Assembly (NCBI GenBank): GCA_039720395.1
Contig: CM077820.1
Location: forward strand, 52,662,631-52,726,630
Direction: 5' to 3'
From: Liquidambar formosana
Lineage: Eukaryota > Streptophyta > Magnoliopsida > Saxifragales > Altingiaceae
DNA: 64,000 nucleotides
Shown here: positions 22,331 through 35,700 of the stretch, in pieces
Layout of the letters: each line of letters opens with the position of its first letter
Numbering within the stretch: position 1 is the first letter of the stretch
Translations under genes and position numbers: made by a program
The notes under the pieces: generated by a model
Seen by the model: only the letters and a program-made list of their open reading frames with translations
The model's database searches: none
What the model was told of the DNA's origin: nothing

Positions 22331-22764
22331 TAATTTAAAGGAATTAAAAATTTGTGGTTCGAAGAAATTAACTTAAAATCCTGGGACTTGAGGAACTGGA
22401 ATCCTTAAAATGGTTGGACATTTCTAGATGCAAGATTAGAAAATCACCTGATTTGTCAAACCTAAAAAAATTGGTAGAATTAAATGTTTCTTGGTGTGAG
22501 AAACTAACAGAGATCTGGGGACTTGAGGAATTGACATCCTTAGAAGTTTTGGACATTTCTGGATGCAAGTTAGTTGAAAAATTACCAAATTGGTCATCCA
22601 TAGAGATACGTTCGGATTCAAGGGAGGAGGATTTAACGGATCGATTTAGATGTTTGAAGGCGACATCTTTCCAACTTGCTTACCTGATGGCATGGTATAT
22701 CTCACTTTTCTATAGAAATAATGTTTTCTTTTTGCAAGAGGGATTTTCCATGATTGCTTGTTGA
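22330..22764 (+). pseudogene. LRR fragment C2 (TNL-derived)
   Basis: From about 22414 one frame reads MDISRCKIRKSPDLSNLKKLVELNVSW (TTG in place of the Met), then LTEIWGLEELTSLEVLDISGC and LVEKLPNWSS. It ends in non-LRR sequence with a stop at 22762. Upstream, NLNNLKELKICGSKKLT is interrupted by a stop. It corresponds to fragment C1 without the MITE. No start codon, TIR or NB domain is attached, so it is a loose 3' piece of a TNL. Confidence 0.75.
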
Positions 22765-25295
22765 TTTTCTTTTCTTTCTCTATTTGATGTTCTGGCTAGG
22801 TTATGGTTGGAGTGGTTAATGAACAATATCAATTATCAATTGATTATAGTAAGGATCAACTTCGTTACTACTAATTAAGAAGTTGAAAGTAATATCATCT
22901 TCTTTTTTCCCAAGGGTGTCTTGTGGTTTGGTCCGATTCATTCCACAGGTACTAGTCAATTACTGGCTTTTTAGGAGCAGGGTGTAGCCTAACTCGAAGG
23001 AAAATACGGAGTAAACAGTTTCGTGGGTTTCCTATGCTTCCTAAGACAATTATCATGGGTCGACTCGCTACTAAGCTAATCCCTTCTAAAATCTATGTAC
23101 AAATAGATCATTAATTAAAATATAAAAAATAAAAAAGAAAAGAAAGAAAGTGGGTATAAATACATAGGATCCTATCCCACAAGCGCACACAAAAAAGAGA
23201 GAGGGTGGGTGGGGAATGACCACAAGTTTCTGTTAAATAAACTAGAGCCTATCTTGAATAACAAAAGCATTTTGAAATTAGCGTTTGACTTTTTGACCTT
23301 GCCCGTCATTGCCATTGCGAAGCCAATATACCTTAGCTATATACTAACCACATTAGTCTTAAGGATCTGATAGAAACAATTTTTAAAAAGAAATTTCGTT
23401 GTTAATTGGAACTGACTGTTAGCTGTAGATATGAAATTAATAAAATTGGACATGAACTAACATTTTGAGACATTTGAAAATTTAATTAAAAAGCAATGTT
23501 ATATAGTCTTAATTTTGCTGTCAAAATTTACTTACATAAGTAATGTGCGAGCTTGGCTAATCAATTAAAAATTTTACTAAAAAAATTAACTGTTCATAAT
23601 GGGACGGGTTGCCACATCACTTGGGCAAAGAGATTTTGATAAAAAAAAATTTACACCCTTTAGCATTTTCATTAATAAAATTGACATTGGGCTTTAAAAT
23701 TCAACAAATTCATAAAATTGATGCTTGATAAAATTTTGATTATATGTATTCCACTGTAAGCCATCATATTTATATATTTCTACAAAGGCATTACTAATAA
23801 AATGGGATCCAAGTTTACTTTTCTCAACAACAACAACAACAACAAAAAGAGAGAGATCGGATAAATGGCATTGACAAATCACAAATGGTCTGGGCCTTCA
23901 TTTAAAGGGCTAGCTTAAAGCCTAGCCTGTTACTAAACGGGTCTAAAAAATAGCAATGTAACCTATAAATTTCTTGGCATTTTTGCAAGTTTAGGGTTTT
24001 AAACAGTTTTTGATTTAGAGAGAAAGGCAAACAATTTAGGGTTTTGATGACATGGTGTTTGTCTTAAATTATATGCTCAAAATGGCTCAAAAATGGAGGG
24101 CTCATCAAAAGAGGGAATACTCTTTTTGCAATTGATAAATAAAGTAGAGTGCTCATTAATTTGAAATAGGAAAGCACAAAAGTTCAACTTTCTTCAAAGA
24201 AAGGTTGTCAATTTGTTTTGCGAAAGAGAGAGAGTTTGTAGTCGAAGCATCTTTCTTGGGAATTACTGTCACTAAGACGATTGTATAGATAATTGTACCG
24301 ATTTGTTTCTTGGAAATGAGAAATGCCCATTTCACCCAAAACAAAACAAATCCCGTTTGATGCTATGCAAGATTATATAATATTATAAATTAATTTTTTA
24401 AAAGAGAAATTATGAGACCCATTCTGTATTAATGTATAGGTGAATAAGATGGATGAAATAACATTACTCTAATACTCTTTTTAAAAATGTTAGAATTATT
24501 TCAATTCTTAGCCTTCTCAAATAAGTAGCAATTTGTTGAGTCTATTTTTGCAAATCTTTTCAAAAGTATAAGTATTTTAACAAAAGTAATTTTCATAACT
24601 AAAATTCCCTTGAATTACAAGATTAATAAACTTCAAAAGTTAACAAATGACCCATTCAACCATTAATAATGGCACTTTATTCCTATCAAATTCAATGCAT
24701 ATTTTTGTCAAATTTATTGCTTATTTTTGTGAAAGTTAATATATAAATCAATTACAAACACTTAATTTAGGCATTTCATGCTCTGATTTGGAATTACTAG
24801 TACAAACTTGTACAAGTTTATAGTAAAAACATCATTCTTAGAAATTACTCCCCAGAACGTGAATATATAGGGTAATTGTCCCTACCTCTAATTGCTCGTT
24901 AATTTCAATGAACAAATATTAATTATTTTTTATAAACTTGAATGAGATAGGAATGTAATTTATTTATTTTTTAAAACACTAATCTGGTATTTTTTAGCAA
25001 ATTTTTGTGTCGTCTAGTTTATACTCCTAGCTGTCACTAGGCTCATTTCCCGTGGAAAAACCATTTTTCCATTTTTTTAACTTCGAGTGCATTTTTTAAA
25101 TTATGAAAAAAGAAAAAGGGGGGCTGCCGGCCTGCCATAGCTTTCTTCTTAACATTTTCCCTGCTTCTATTGGCTGCCCGAGAGTGAGGGGAGAGATAGA
25201 CAGAGAGGAGAGAGGAGAGAGAGATTTAGGTAATTGTAATATGGCCACTTTGTATTAGAAACAAAGGATTGAACTGTATCCAGTTCATCCTTTCT

Positions 25296-25301
25296 TTGAC
25301 C
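25296..25301 (+). promoter_or_regulatory. Possible W-box upstream of TNL-D
   Basis: TTGACC matches the WRKY-binding core TTGAC(C/T), common in promoters of defence genes. It lies about 0.9 kb upstream of the TNL-D ATG. A six-base match can occur by chance. Confidence 0.25.
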
Positions 25302-25968
25302 CAGGTTAGCGAAACAATATTGGGTCGAAGGCCAAGCGAAGAAGTGAATGGCCATTATAGGAGTTCTAAGTAGTAATCAGTTGTCCTTTTACAGAAACCC
25401 TCTCTCTTTCTTGGGCCAAAAGATAGGAGGACACAGGCAATCATGTGGAGTTGAAATTAGAACATCCATAAATCCTATGTAGCTACACTCTTATAATGAC
25501 GAAACATGCCATTAGATCCAAATAGCATCAGCTCTTTGCAAAAACTTGGACACTGCAATTGTTGCAAAATTCTTTTTATTTTTATTTTTATTTTTTTTCT
25601 CTTATCTTTTCCAACCATAATGCAATAACACTTGCATCAACACATGATTTAAGGAAATGTTAGTTAGTCCTACACTTTTTTTAACACTTTGTTTTATTAT
25701 ATGAATTTAATTTAATTTTAATTTTTTAAGGTTTAACCATTTCAATAGATCTCACAATTTTATCTTTTTATTCTCTCATAAATGACAAAATGTAATGCAA
25801 ACTGTGGGCTAACTAGCAATTTCCCCCAGATTTATTTTATTTTTTTATGAGTATTTTTTTAAAAATTTATTCTAGATGCATGCCACGTCATTAAAAAAAA
25901 AAAATCAACTGTGTTTTAAATAGTACTCCGTAGTAGAAACTTTTAAAAGTCTGACATCTTATCTTGTA

Positions 25969-25974
25969 TTGACT
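25969..25974 (+). promoter_or_regulatory. Possible W-box close to TNL-D start
   Basis: TTGACT matches the W-box core and lies about 220 bp before the TNL-D ATG, a plausible promoter position. No clear TATA box was found near it. Confidence 0.3.
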
Positions 25975-26190
25975 CTCCCTCTTATTCGATTGGTGCCTAG
26001 GCCAGCTGCTACCCAGAAGTCTTTTTTTATAAAAAAAAAAAAAAACACACACACACACACACAGCTATACGACCACAAAAATACAACTCTTCTCGATTGG
26101 TAAATCCTCTGCCGGTGGACCAACGAAAGGTTTTCAATTTGTTCATTGAGAGAGAGAGAGAGAGAGAGGTGAGCTGCTTGTACTGTGGAA

Positions 26191-29100
26191 ATGGATTGCG
26201 AGGGGAATAGGAAGAAGCGAAAACGAAGCCCAACCGGCTCTGCTGCCAGCACTTCATCCGCCTCTGCGTCTGGGTCAGGGTCATGGTCAGGGTCAGGGTC
26301 AGGGTCAGGAGGCGAACACGAAGTATTCTTGAGTTTCAGTGGCGAAGACACTCGTTTGGGCTTCACCGATTACCTCTACACCGATCTTGTCAACGCTGGA
26401 ATTCGCACCTTCAGGGACGCTGATAAGCTTCGTGCGGGAGAGAAGATCGGCCCCGAGCTTCTCAAGGCAATCGAGAAATCGAAAATCTCCATCCCGATCT
26501 TTTCCAAAAACTATGCTTCTAGTAAATGGTGCCTACTTGAGCTCTCCCAGATGATGGAGTGCCAGAAAAATAAGGGACAAAAGGTTTTGCCCATTTTCTA
26601 TGACGTCAAGCCGTCCGATGTGCGACATCAAACGGGAAGTTACAAGAACGCCTTTCTCAAACACGAGAAGGATTTCGATGAAAAGACTGTGCAGGGATGG
26701 AAGGAGGCTCTGAGGGAGGTTGTAGACTTGAAAGGATGGGAATTGAAGAAAGAAACTAATGGGTACGTCATTCACTCCTAACCCCCTGTTTTTACAGTAT
26801 GATCTACTCATATACAGAATTAAGTAAAAGAAAACTTTTTGTTAATTTTATGCTAGTCATAGAGAATTAGTAATATTCCGGACACTTGTTTTACTTTTAT
26901 TCCTATTCTTGTGCGTTTCAGACTCAGACTGGTAATTTTATTCCAGACTTCAAAATTTGGAATAGATTTCTTTAAATTTTTATTCTTAAGAATTTATTAA
27001 TAATATTGTCTATTGCAAATAATGTTTATTTTTCTTTCTAGGCATTAATTATTTTTTGTGTTTTTCCCTTTATATTTGGCAGGCATCAAGGAAAACTAGT
27101 AACGATGGTTGTTTCTAATGTTTTGTTAGAGTTAAAGAAGAATTACATGGTTCTAAATGACAACTTGGTTGGAATAGATCATCATGTCGAAAAAATGAAG
27201 GGATTATTAAATGTTGGCTCGGATGATGTATCTATTGTTGGAATCCATGGCATTGGAGGTATTGGCAAGACAACTATTGCTAAGGTCATCTACAACCAAC
27301 TCTTAGAGGGCTTCGATTGTTGTTGTTTCCTCACAGATGTTCGAGAAACATCACTACAAAATAAAGGTCTTGTTGATTTGCAAAATCAACTTATCTCCAG
27401 GATCCTAAAAGGGGAATGCTCCAACATTGTTGATGTTGACGATGGAATCAACACCATCAAAGACATAGTTTGCAAAAAGAAAGTTCTCATTGTTCTTGAT
27501 GACGTGGATGAAAAGTCTCAATTTGATAAGCTTGTAGGAAAGCGTGATTGGTTTTGTTCAGGAAGTCGAATAATAGTTACGACAAGCAACAAAGGGGTTC
27601 TAAATCAGCTTGAAGTGGATAAGACCTATGAACCCGGCGTGATGGAGCCTGGTCATTCTCTTGAGCTATTTAGTAGGCATGCCTTTAGGAGCGACTCTCC
27701 CCCAAAAGACTATGATATTCTCTCTAACGAAATTGTATCCACTGCTGCAGGGCTTCCTTTGGCTCTTGTAGTTTTTGGGTCACTTTTTATGGGTAAAGGG
27801 AAAGATAAATGGGAAGGATTATTGGCAAAATTGAAAAAAATACCAAACAAAAAAGTCCTAGACAAGTTGATGATCAGTTATGAAGCACTAGAGCATGAGG
27901 AAAAGCAAATATTTCTTGATATTGCATGTCTCTTCATTGGAAAGGATAAAAAATATCCTTGCTACATGTGGGATGCTTGTGAATTTTACCCACAAAGTGG
28001 AATTGATGTTCTTGTTCTCAGGTCTTTGGTCAAAATTCAAGATGATGAGTTTATGATGCATGATCAGCTTAGACTCCTTGGTAGGGAAATCGTCCGTCAG
28101 GAAAATTTGAATCATGGAGGGGAGCGTAGTAGGTTGTGGCTTAAGGAGGAAGCCTTGCACATACTGGAGAGTCGAATGGTAATATCAAACTGCATTATGA
28201 ATTTTTATCCTCCTTATTTAGCATTTTTCTTATTTTCTAATTCATGTAATCTAATATATATATATACATAAAAATGATGTTCAAAGCTACCACTTGGCGC
28301 ATTCTTAAAATGCCATGTCATGTTGACAGTTTGGTTTTGACTTTCAATTCCTTATTGAACATGCTTACCCATTGGCCTTTTCATTTAGAGTCATTTCCTT
28401 TTCATAACTTTTCATCTTTTTATTTAGTTTTCTATTCGAAACAAATCACTCCCTCTTTAAAGAAAAAAAAAAACCAAAATGGTGTCTATCCTCCTTAGTT
28501 AGCATTTTCCTTATTTTTAATTAATCTATCTAATATATATATTAAACTAGTGTTCATAGTCATCATGTTGCATTTTTTTACAGAGCCACATGGCATTTTA
28601 TGTACACTTTAATTGTTTTTAAAAAGTTGTCTTTCAATCTCTCAAACGGATTCTCTTTTCTTTTCATTTTGGCTTGCGCCAAACGGTTTTACATAGCTTT
28701 TAATTTCCAGAACCATTGTAACCGAATAACCATCATCTCTTTCAAATTCTCTACCAACTCTTCAATGGATCATCACCAGCTGGCCATGGCTCGAGAGAGG
28801 CATTACTTCTTAATAACTCTCAGACTCTCTCCTTCCTATCGTATCATCCACGTGGAGGTCTCTTACTTTTTAACTTCTAAGAATTTAGATAGTTTGGAAA
28901 TCCCATGAGTCTTCCACTCTCACCAACTATTTAAAGAGACATGGTTAAGTCCTCCAGGCAATAAGACCCCTCTGTTTGCACATTTTCATTAGCAATAGAT
29001 ATATTTACTTCAATCCACTACATAGGGATATGCAACCCGCCCATACAGAATAACCATAGGCATCCTTGAGAAAGAAGAGCCTTTTTGCTCATTCAAATTT

Positions 29101-29657
29101 TTCCTTGATTTTCTTTTATGATTGCAGATTTGATAGATTAAATCACTAAGGTTGGTAATTTATCACCTTACAAATTCAGTATTTTTAACCAATTCTGTAT
29201 TTAAATTTTACTTTGTTTATTATAATTACCCTCATTATACGTTTTGTTTATTTGTATTTTCTCCCGTGCCTTGCACGGGTTCGATCAGCGTTCTTTTCTT
29301 CCCTGCGATATTCTTCCTCCTGCTCCATTATCTCATGCAAATTCTGGTAAAGGTTTCTATCTGAATTTTTTTTCCTTTTACCAACAGTTGGATTTACTTT
29401 CTACCAATCCCATCATATATATAAATGTTGGGGGAAGGTTTGTGTGTAGGTATTATTATTATTACTTTTTGTTATTGCAGAATTTGATAACTCCTTTTAA
29501 TATATATATATATATATATTAATTTCAAATTTAAATTACGTTCAACTTTTTTTTTCTCCTGGTAATGAAATTTTTATGCAACTTTTATGATTGTTCTTAT
29601 ACTATTTTTCTCTATATTTTTTCTCATGAGAGTATACCGTTATTGTAATCTAATATA

Positions 29658-29696
<39 letters not shown>

Positions 29697-32600
29697 TTCA
29701 CAGTCGCCATGTGGTAATTTTTTACAAAGCCACGTGGCACATTCTTTATACTTTAATTGTTTCATAAAATGTTGTCTTTAATTGTTTTAACAGTTATCTC
29801 TTTCAATTTTTCCAATTCAAATTAAACTCTCTACACAATCATTTACTATTCTTTCACACCATCTATACTAATATAGAAAGCGGTTGGAACTTTGGTTGGA
29901 TTTGTAGAGTAGATTACCAAAAAACCCTCATCGGTTTTAAATAAGGTAGAAGTTACTGGGTTTAAAGAAGTTTTTTTTTTAGTAAGATCTCTTAAATAAA
30001 CTCTAACTTAACCATCCACTATCTTCTTTCTTTTCTCACTTTTCTCTTCTGCTATCATAACCACCCTCGTATTCTCTCTCTGTAACTACTTAATATCAGT
30101 TTTTATTTTTATTTTTATTTCAAATTTATATTTGGAAGATTAATTATTGTAGGGAGTATTTTTATTTATTTATTTATTTTTTTTTGGCACACACAATACG
30201 TGTGCTCTGACATCTAGTGTCAATGTAACAAGTTACCCGAAGAGACACAATTATAAAAGTTGGTTTCTTCAATTTCTGTTGGACACAACCCCTTGGAACT
30301 TTTAAACTTATTTGTTTTTGTCAAGACAGAAGGAGTTGTGTCCTTTTGCCCAAACATAGAAATATTTTATTCTGTATGTAAAATCATGATTGTATGTCTA
30401 CAGGATGACTCTGAAGGTTGAATGTGTTTTTCCTTTTTGGTTTATTTTCCTTTTTCGGTGCAAGTTAATGTAATGCATTCCTTTATTGGCCATTATTTCT
30501 TTGTTATTTTGAAACTATAACCCATTAACAAAGAGTTAAAGATGTATTTGTATATACAAATCTTTTATCTTTTAATTATTTTTGTTAATTATGTTTTGTG
30601 ATTATAAATAAGATCGATGAGCTTTTTTAGTAAAAAATATTGTATATACGACATTTTAAAGCCGGAATTTGATTATTATTATAAAAAAGTAGGAATTTGA
30701 TTATCCTTTTAATTTTGTAAATGTCGTCATTAATTTTGTTACAGTTTTTTTTTTCCCCCTCTTTAATTGTGTTTAAAACTGTTTAGATTTTTATTGCCCC
30801 AACCGTTATAACAGTTATCTGTTTTAATTTCTCTAAACTTAAATTTAACCGTTCTATTGTTTTAAAAAATTAATCTCAGTTTTTAAATCCCAATGAGATT
30901 CAACAACTATTTTTACTGAGCAAATACGTCTAATGTCTGCACATTTCCATTCTTATCATCGTTGCAATTTGTATTCATCATCTCTCTTTTTGCCCCTCAT
31001 TCTTTTTCTCTCCCAACCATTAGGTGTTGAAGTTTTGAATTAAAAACTATTATTGCTATAAGCCTTTCTCCAACAATTAATTCATGTTGAACTTAACTCA
31101 AGGTAATCAATACAAATTTTGTTTCCTTTTAAATTTCGTTTCTTTTCAAATTATGTTTCCTTTTAAAGTCTTCTAATGATTACCATAAATTTCTTTGGCC
31201 TAATAATTATTCTTGAAGTTTTTTAATTCTCTTCATAGTTCTGATCATAACTGAAAAAAGAAAAAGTGATAGATTTACACCCAAAAAGGTTTCTTTTTAA
31301 ATTCTTCTACTATTTCCAACTTTGGTTTAATTATTATTCTTTAGGTATTCCTTAGGGATGTGCAAAAAACCGCCTAATTTGTCAAATCAAACCAATCCGC
31401 TCCATTCCGCATCGACCCAAGCGGTTTGAAAGAATAGGTGGATTGGTTTGGGGGTGTTGAACAATAAATTTGACGGTTTGATTTGGTTGGTGGGTTGAAC
31501 TTTGTCAAACCGTCAATAAACCAACCCAGCCCACTTTCAATTATATATATATTAATGCTACTTCATCAAAATATATATAGTCATTTTAATATCAAGTACA
31601 CTTGTGATTGTAGAAATTGATTACTCAATTTTTTTTTTCATTTTAACAATTAATTTTTATGCAATTTGTTATGATTATTTCTTGTACTATTTTTTTTCTT
31701 TATATTTTTGCACGGATCTACTACTAGTTAGGAAATAAAGTCCTTTACAAACAAAAGTCTTCTACAATAGGGTTTTACAAGCTGAAGTGGGTGCTCTTGG
31801 GTATAGCACGTTGGCATCATACCGATTGTATTTTTAAGGTCAAAATTGATAAGTCATCTTTGCTCACAAGAAATTTAAAAAAAAAAAAAAAAAAAAAAGT
31901 GAAATAGAAAAATGAATTGAAAATAAATATTCTTTTTTTTAATTTTAAGGATTTCTGTTGGCAGAAAAAAATAAAGGTTGAGGCCCTCATTCTTGACCAA
32001 CAAGACCCGGTGCTCTTTGAGTCTTTGACAAACGAAGAATTTGGGCGCCTACCTGAACTAAGATATCTCCAAGTACATCGTGCAAGTCTTACCGGAGATT
32101 TTGAGCGTCTTCTTTCAAGATTAAGATGGTTCGAGTGGCATGGAGATTATGGTAATTTTGTGAATTTTGCGCCAACTAGTTTTCATCTAAAAAATCTTGT
32201 CGTTCTTCATCTATCAAATTGCGTGATCGAAGACGACACTTGGAGTGAAATGAAGGTCTGGTGGAATATGTCTCTTTTTGTTTCTATTATCACATCCTAT
32301 AGCCTATACCCCTTTGGAAATTGATTTTATTTTCTTATTATTCTACAGATGCCACAAAAGTTGAAAGTTCTACATCTCTCATCTGTCTCTGGTTTTAGAA
32401 GACTTCCCGACTTATCCATAAAACTTGATTCTTGTTACGATTTGGTTCAAATTGACCCATCAATTGATTCCTGTGCAACTTTAGAGGTTTTGAAACTTGA
32501 TTCCTGTTATGATTTGGTTCAAATTGACCCATCGATTGGGTATCTAATAAATTTGAGAGAGCTTTACGTTATAACGTGTAGGAGCATCACAGAGTTACCA

Positions 32601-33551
32601 GATTCTATTGGAAATTTAGAGAAGCTTGAACTGATACATATCTTTGGCTGTCACAATTTGAAAGGGGAAATTCCTTGGAGTATCGGGAGACTATCCTCTT
32701 TGAGAATCTTGAGATTATGTCATACCGGGATTTGTAGCCTACCAACGAGTGTTTGTGGGCTTTCTCGCCTCCAAACCCTTGCTTCAAAGCGTTCCGACGA
32801 GCTTGAATCGCTGCCAGAGCTTCCCCACAGTTTAACGGTCCTCGAGCTCTCATCTGGATTAAAAACAGTCCCGAGTCTTTCCAACCTGGTGAATTTAAAG
32901 AAGTTGTCCTTTTTTCTGGAGAATAATCGGACAGAAATTACAAGAGATATTGGGAAATTATCCAAATTGGAGACCTTGAAGTTCTTTGGCTCCAATATTT
33001 TTAACTCCTTACCTGCAGAGATTGGTGCCCTTTCTCAGCTCAAGGTACTTGAAGTCGATTACTGCAGCAAGATTCGATTTATCCCTGGGCTTCCCTCAAG
33101 TTTATTGACACTAGAGCTTTTTCTTTGTCATTCACTGGAAAGATTGCCAGATCTGTCGAATTTGAAAAATTTATCAGAATTAAGGTTATCGCGTTGCCCT
33201 AAGCTAAGGGGGATTCAAGGGCTTGAACAGTTAGAATCTTTAAGAATCTTGGCGGTGACTCGGTGTGAATTAGTTGAAAGGTTATCGGATCTTTCAAATT
33301 TAAATAGTTTGAAGGAACTAGAAATTTATCGTTTGGACAATTTAACTGAGATCCGTGGACTGGAGGAATTGGAATCCTTAGAAGAGTTGGTCATTGAGCG
33401 ATGCAAGTTGCTTAAATTACCTGATTTGTCAAATCGAAAAAACTTAAAGTTTTATTCAAGTCGGCAGGGAATCTGCCTCACATCTGATTCTGAATCTGAT
33501 TGTGAATATGACTGCGAATCTGATGGAGATCCAAGGACTCAGAGGAATTGA
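26191..33551 (+). CDS. TNL-D: intact TIR-NB-ARC-LRR immune receptor
   Basis: This is the only complete TNL in the window. The coding exons are 26191-26762, 27083-28178, 31965-32255 and 32349-33551. All have GT/AG introns and matching phases, giving 1053 residues. The N-terminus has a basic, possibly nuclear-targeting RKKRKR (7-12) and a Ser/Gly repeat linker (about 27-41). The TIR domain spans about 44-185, with EVFLSFSGEDTR and the catalytic-type Glu117 in KWCLLEL. NB-ARC carries P-loop GIGGIGKTT (247-255), kinase-2 VLIVLDDVD (325-333), GSRIIVTT (351-358), GLPLAL (414-419) and MHD (516-518). LRRs fill about 570-1025, and the protein ends in an acidic Ser/Asp/Glu/Cys tail. The expected role is recognition of a pathogen effector, followed by oligomerisation and TIR NADase signalling that leads to cell death. 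The start is fixed by the GTGGAAATGGA context shared with its paralogs. Retention of the 93-bp intron 32256-32348 would truncate it. Confidence 0.92.
28179..31964 (+). other. TNL-D intron 3 (3.8 kb)
   Basis: The donor is ATG|GTAATATC and the acceptor TTGGCAG|AAAAAAAT. It aligns with the TNL-A intron along nearly its whole length but has an extra stretch near 28270-28540 and lacks the SINE of unit A. It holds a short Helitron (29862-30217), TA/TG runs (29500-29518, 29655-29692) and the degenerate GCCACATGGC/GCCACGTGGC motif twice. I recognise no gene in it. Confidence 0.75.
29862..30217 (+). mobile_element. Short non-autonomous Helitron, TNL-D copy
   Basis: It has a 5' TCTATACTAATATAG after A and a 3' hairpin GCACACACAATACGTGTGC, then CTCTGACATCTAG followed by T. 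This is the best preserved terminus of the three orthologous copies (4959-5304, 41105-41454). Confidence 0.75.
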
Positions 33552-33956
33552 TCACATATACACATTCATGAATTTTTTTATTTTCCTTTTTCTGGTTTGG
33601 TTTGTTTTGTTTGAAAGGGGATTTTAGTAACTAGCAAAAGGAAAGAGCCTGTTGTATACACGGCTATCTTTTTCATTGAAAGTACGTATTGAATGAAATA
33701 AAGGGCCTAAAGCCACACAAAATAATGTATGCGGTTTGCTTCTCCGTACTCATGCTTAATTACATTTTTCTTTCAAACTATCCAAGCAAAATACAAGTGT
33801 CTCTCTCTCTCTCTCTCTCTCTCTCTTCTTTTGCCCCTGCCTCCTGCCTGGGGGAAAGGAGAGGGCGGGGGAGGGAAGCCAGATTTCATAGTGAATTTTC
33901 TTTCCTCTCGTCTTACATGTTTGATGATCCAGGCTTAGTAGTCTCATATCGTTCAG
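33552..33956 (+). other. TNL-D 3' flank passing into a REV3 intron
   Basis: From GATCACATATACACATTCATG the sequence follows that of units E and G. It then passes through a CT run (33800-33826) and a G-rich tract to a polypyrimidine/AG acceptor for a REV3 exon at 33957. Compared with E, about 450 bp between GAGGAATTGA and GATCACAT is missing. I see no coding sequence. Confidence 0.55.
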
Positions 33957-35700
33957 TATGTTTGTTCTCCTTAAAGGACGCATTAATTGTTAAATAATCT
34001 TTTCAAATTGGACATGAGATTGCTTCTGCAATAGGTATGATGAATCCAAATCCAGTATCTTTGAAAGTAGAAGGTGATCTTGTCTATACTTCCTCCTTAC
34101 TAAGAAGCGCTATGTTGGTTATGAGAGTCCTGACCTAATTGAATCTGTATTTGATTTGATAGTAACTGAGATGGTGTGTACAGATGCATGTGAGGTTGTT
34201 GCCGATACTATGGAGTAGTCTTTGAGACTTTTTTTATATAAATAAATAAAAAAAAAAGAGAGAAGAAAAAAGAAGACGACATTGGGACATTTATATGGTT
34301 GAAGTGCAGGCACTTTTTACTGTGCAATTTTTTAAATAGTAAAGTTTGGAGTTCACTTGTAAACTACTGGTTTGATATATATGTTTGATAAAAGCATGTT
34401 TGTCAATAACTGTCGAAGAATCATGGCTTTAAGTATCGATTTCGGCTATAGTACTATTGCGCCTTGATACAACTTTGCAGTTGCTGATACAGTATAGTGT
34501 ACTTGCATAGTAGTGATGTATATATGATTCAGAAAAAAAAAAAAAAAAATCTTAAATATTAGAAATAGTAAAACACGCACTGAAATATGCATTTTTTCCC
34601 GGCTTCTTGTGATTCTTTGTAAAATTTATAGATATTAAACATCTATTGCTATTATACATTATCTCCACCTTCACCATTTAAAGTTTCTTAACTTGTACAC
34701 ATTATTTCAAGATACGAGAGACCCAAAGAAAATCATTTGGAACAAAGTCATTTATATTCTTTCTAAATTCAGGATTTTTTTATGAAAAAACAAATCATTT
34801 ATTGTTGCTGGATACCCCCTCCATCCTACAAGGATGGGATCTATATATCTTTAGAGGTCAGTCCTTTTGGATCTTCGGATGGCACAGTACACGAGGTCCT
34901 TCTTGGTCATCAACCCTCTCAGTCATTATGAAGGCACCCATCTTTTGCCCTGAAGAAATGAGATGATTTTTGGATTTTATTTGCTTGCTCATCAGCTGAT
35001 ATTGTCCATTTGCTGCACACAGGTTAAAGCAGACTTGCAGTGTCAATGGACAGATTTCTATCCAGAAGGGTGTGTCTTCAGGATTTTGCTTTTTGCAAAG
35101 GAGGTCTCTACTTTGGTATGTGCAGAACAAGGGCTTCTTCATCAATTCCACCTGCAGCGTGCAATTGTGGCCAGCAAGGCAATGAGGGCTGATCCAATGG
35201 CAGAGCCATGCTATCCAGAGTGTATACTTTAAAGTTGTAAATACTTGTAATCCATGGGGAGGTTGAGGCCGGCCTGGTTGATGTGGATGTGGATCCAATG
35301 GATCTTTTGGCGATTGATTCCCTCTTCAGACTAAATGATTTATATTACTTCAAGAAACAGATCATCCCACGTTTGCAGCAGGTATTTGGACTTGTTGGAG
35401 CCTAATTTGAAGCAGTGGTTGCTGAAGATGTCCCATCCTGTTAGGGAGAGCTTTTGGTAGAGGCCATTATCATGCTCCAAATCTACACCGAACCAGAAAC
35501 GATTATTATTATTATAGCATTGCAGACTGTGGTGACTGGTGAGTTGGTCCAGGCATCAGCCCATCTATCCTATGTATGTTCCAAGATGGGGACTGTTGTT
35601 GTAAGTTGTAACAGCTGCTACCACAAGATCAAACTTCAAAACTGTGAAGAGAAAGAGGTGCATTTACCTTGCTGCTGGAAGTATTATGATCCGTTTTTGT
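33957..35700 (+). pseudogene. REV3: REV3 3' exons, unit D copy
   Basis: The first exon (from 33957) corresponds to MFVLLKGR...GHEIASAI with a TAA inside. It continues in pieces as KKRYVGYESPD-like coding and TEMVCTDACEVVADTME, ending in TAG, to about 34225. A second exon block starts at 35023 after TGCACACAG and reads VKADLQCQWTDFYPEG with frame changes. It continues as FAKE, AIVASKAMRADPMAEP, then VDVDVDPMDLLAIDSLFRLNDL and LQQVFGLVGA, a stop, and ELVQASAHL. These are the thumb and C-terminal parts of DNA polymerase zeta. There are many stops and frameshifts. Similarity fades near 35700. Confidence 0.8.

Larger units (their letters stand above)
22765..26190. other. Intergenic region upstream of TNL-D
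   Basis: No gene is seen. Positions 22765-23290 recur at 63470-64000, and 23405-24560 repeats 20890-22330. From 24560 to 26190 the DNA is AT-rich and apparently single copy in this window. It has a GA-rich tract (25184-25222), a poly-A/AC run (26031-26062) and a GA run (26149-26168) just before the TNL-D start, which probably belong to its promoter and 5' leader. Confidence 0.6.

Noticed and set aside
26027..26366. Minus-strand ORFs opposite the TNL-D first exon (85 and 135 codons)
   Set aside because: They are shadows of the Ser/Gly repeat and AC repeat; the plus strand has the conserved TIR exon.
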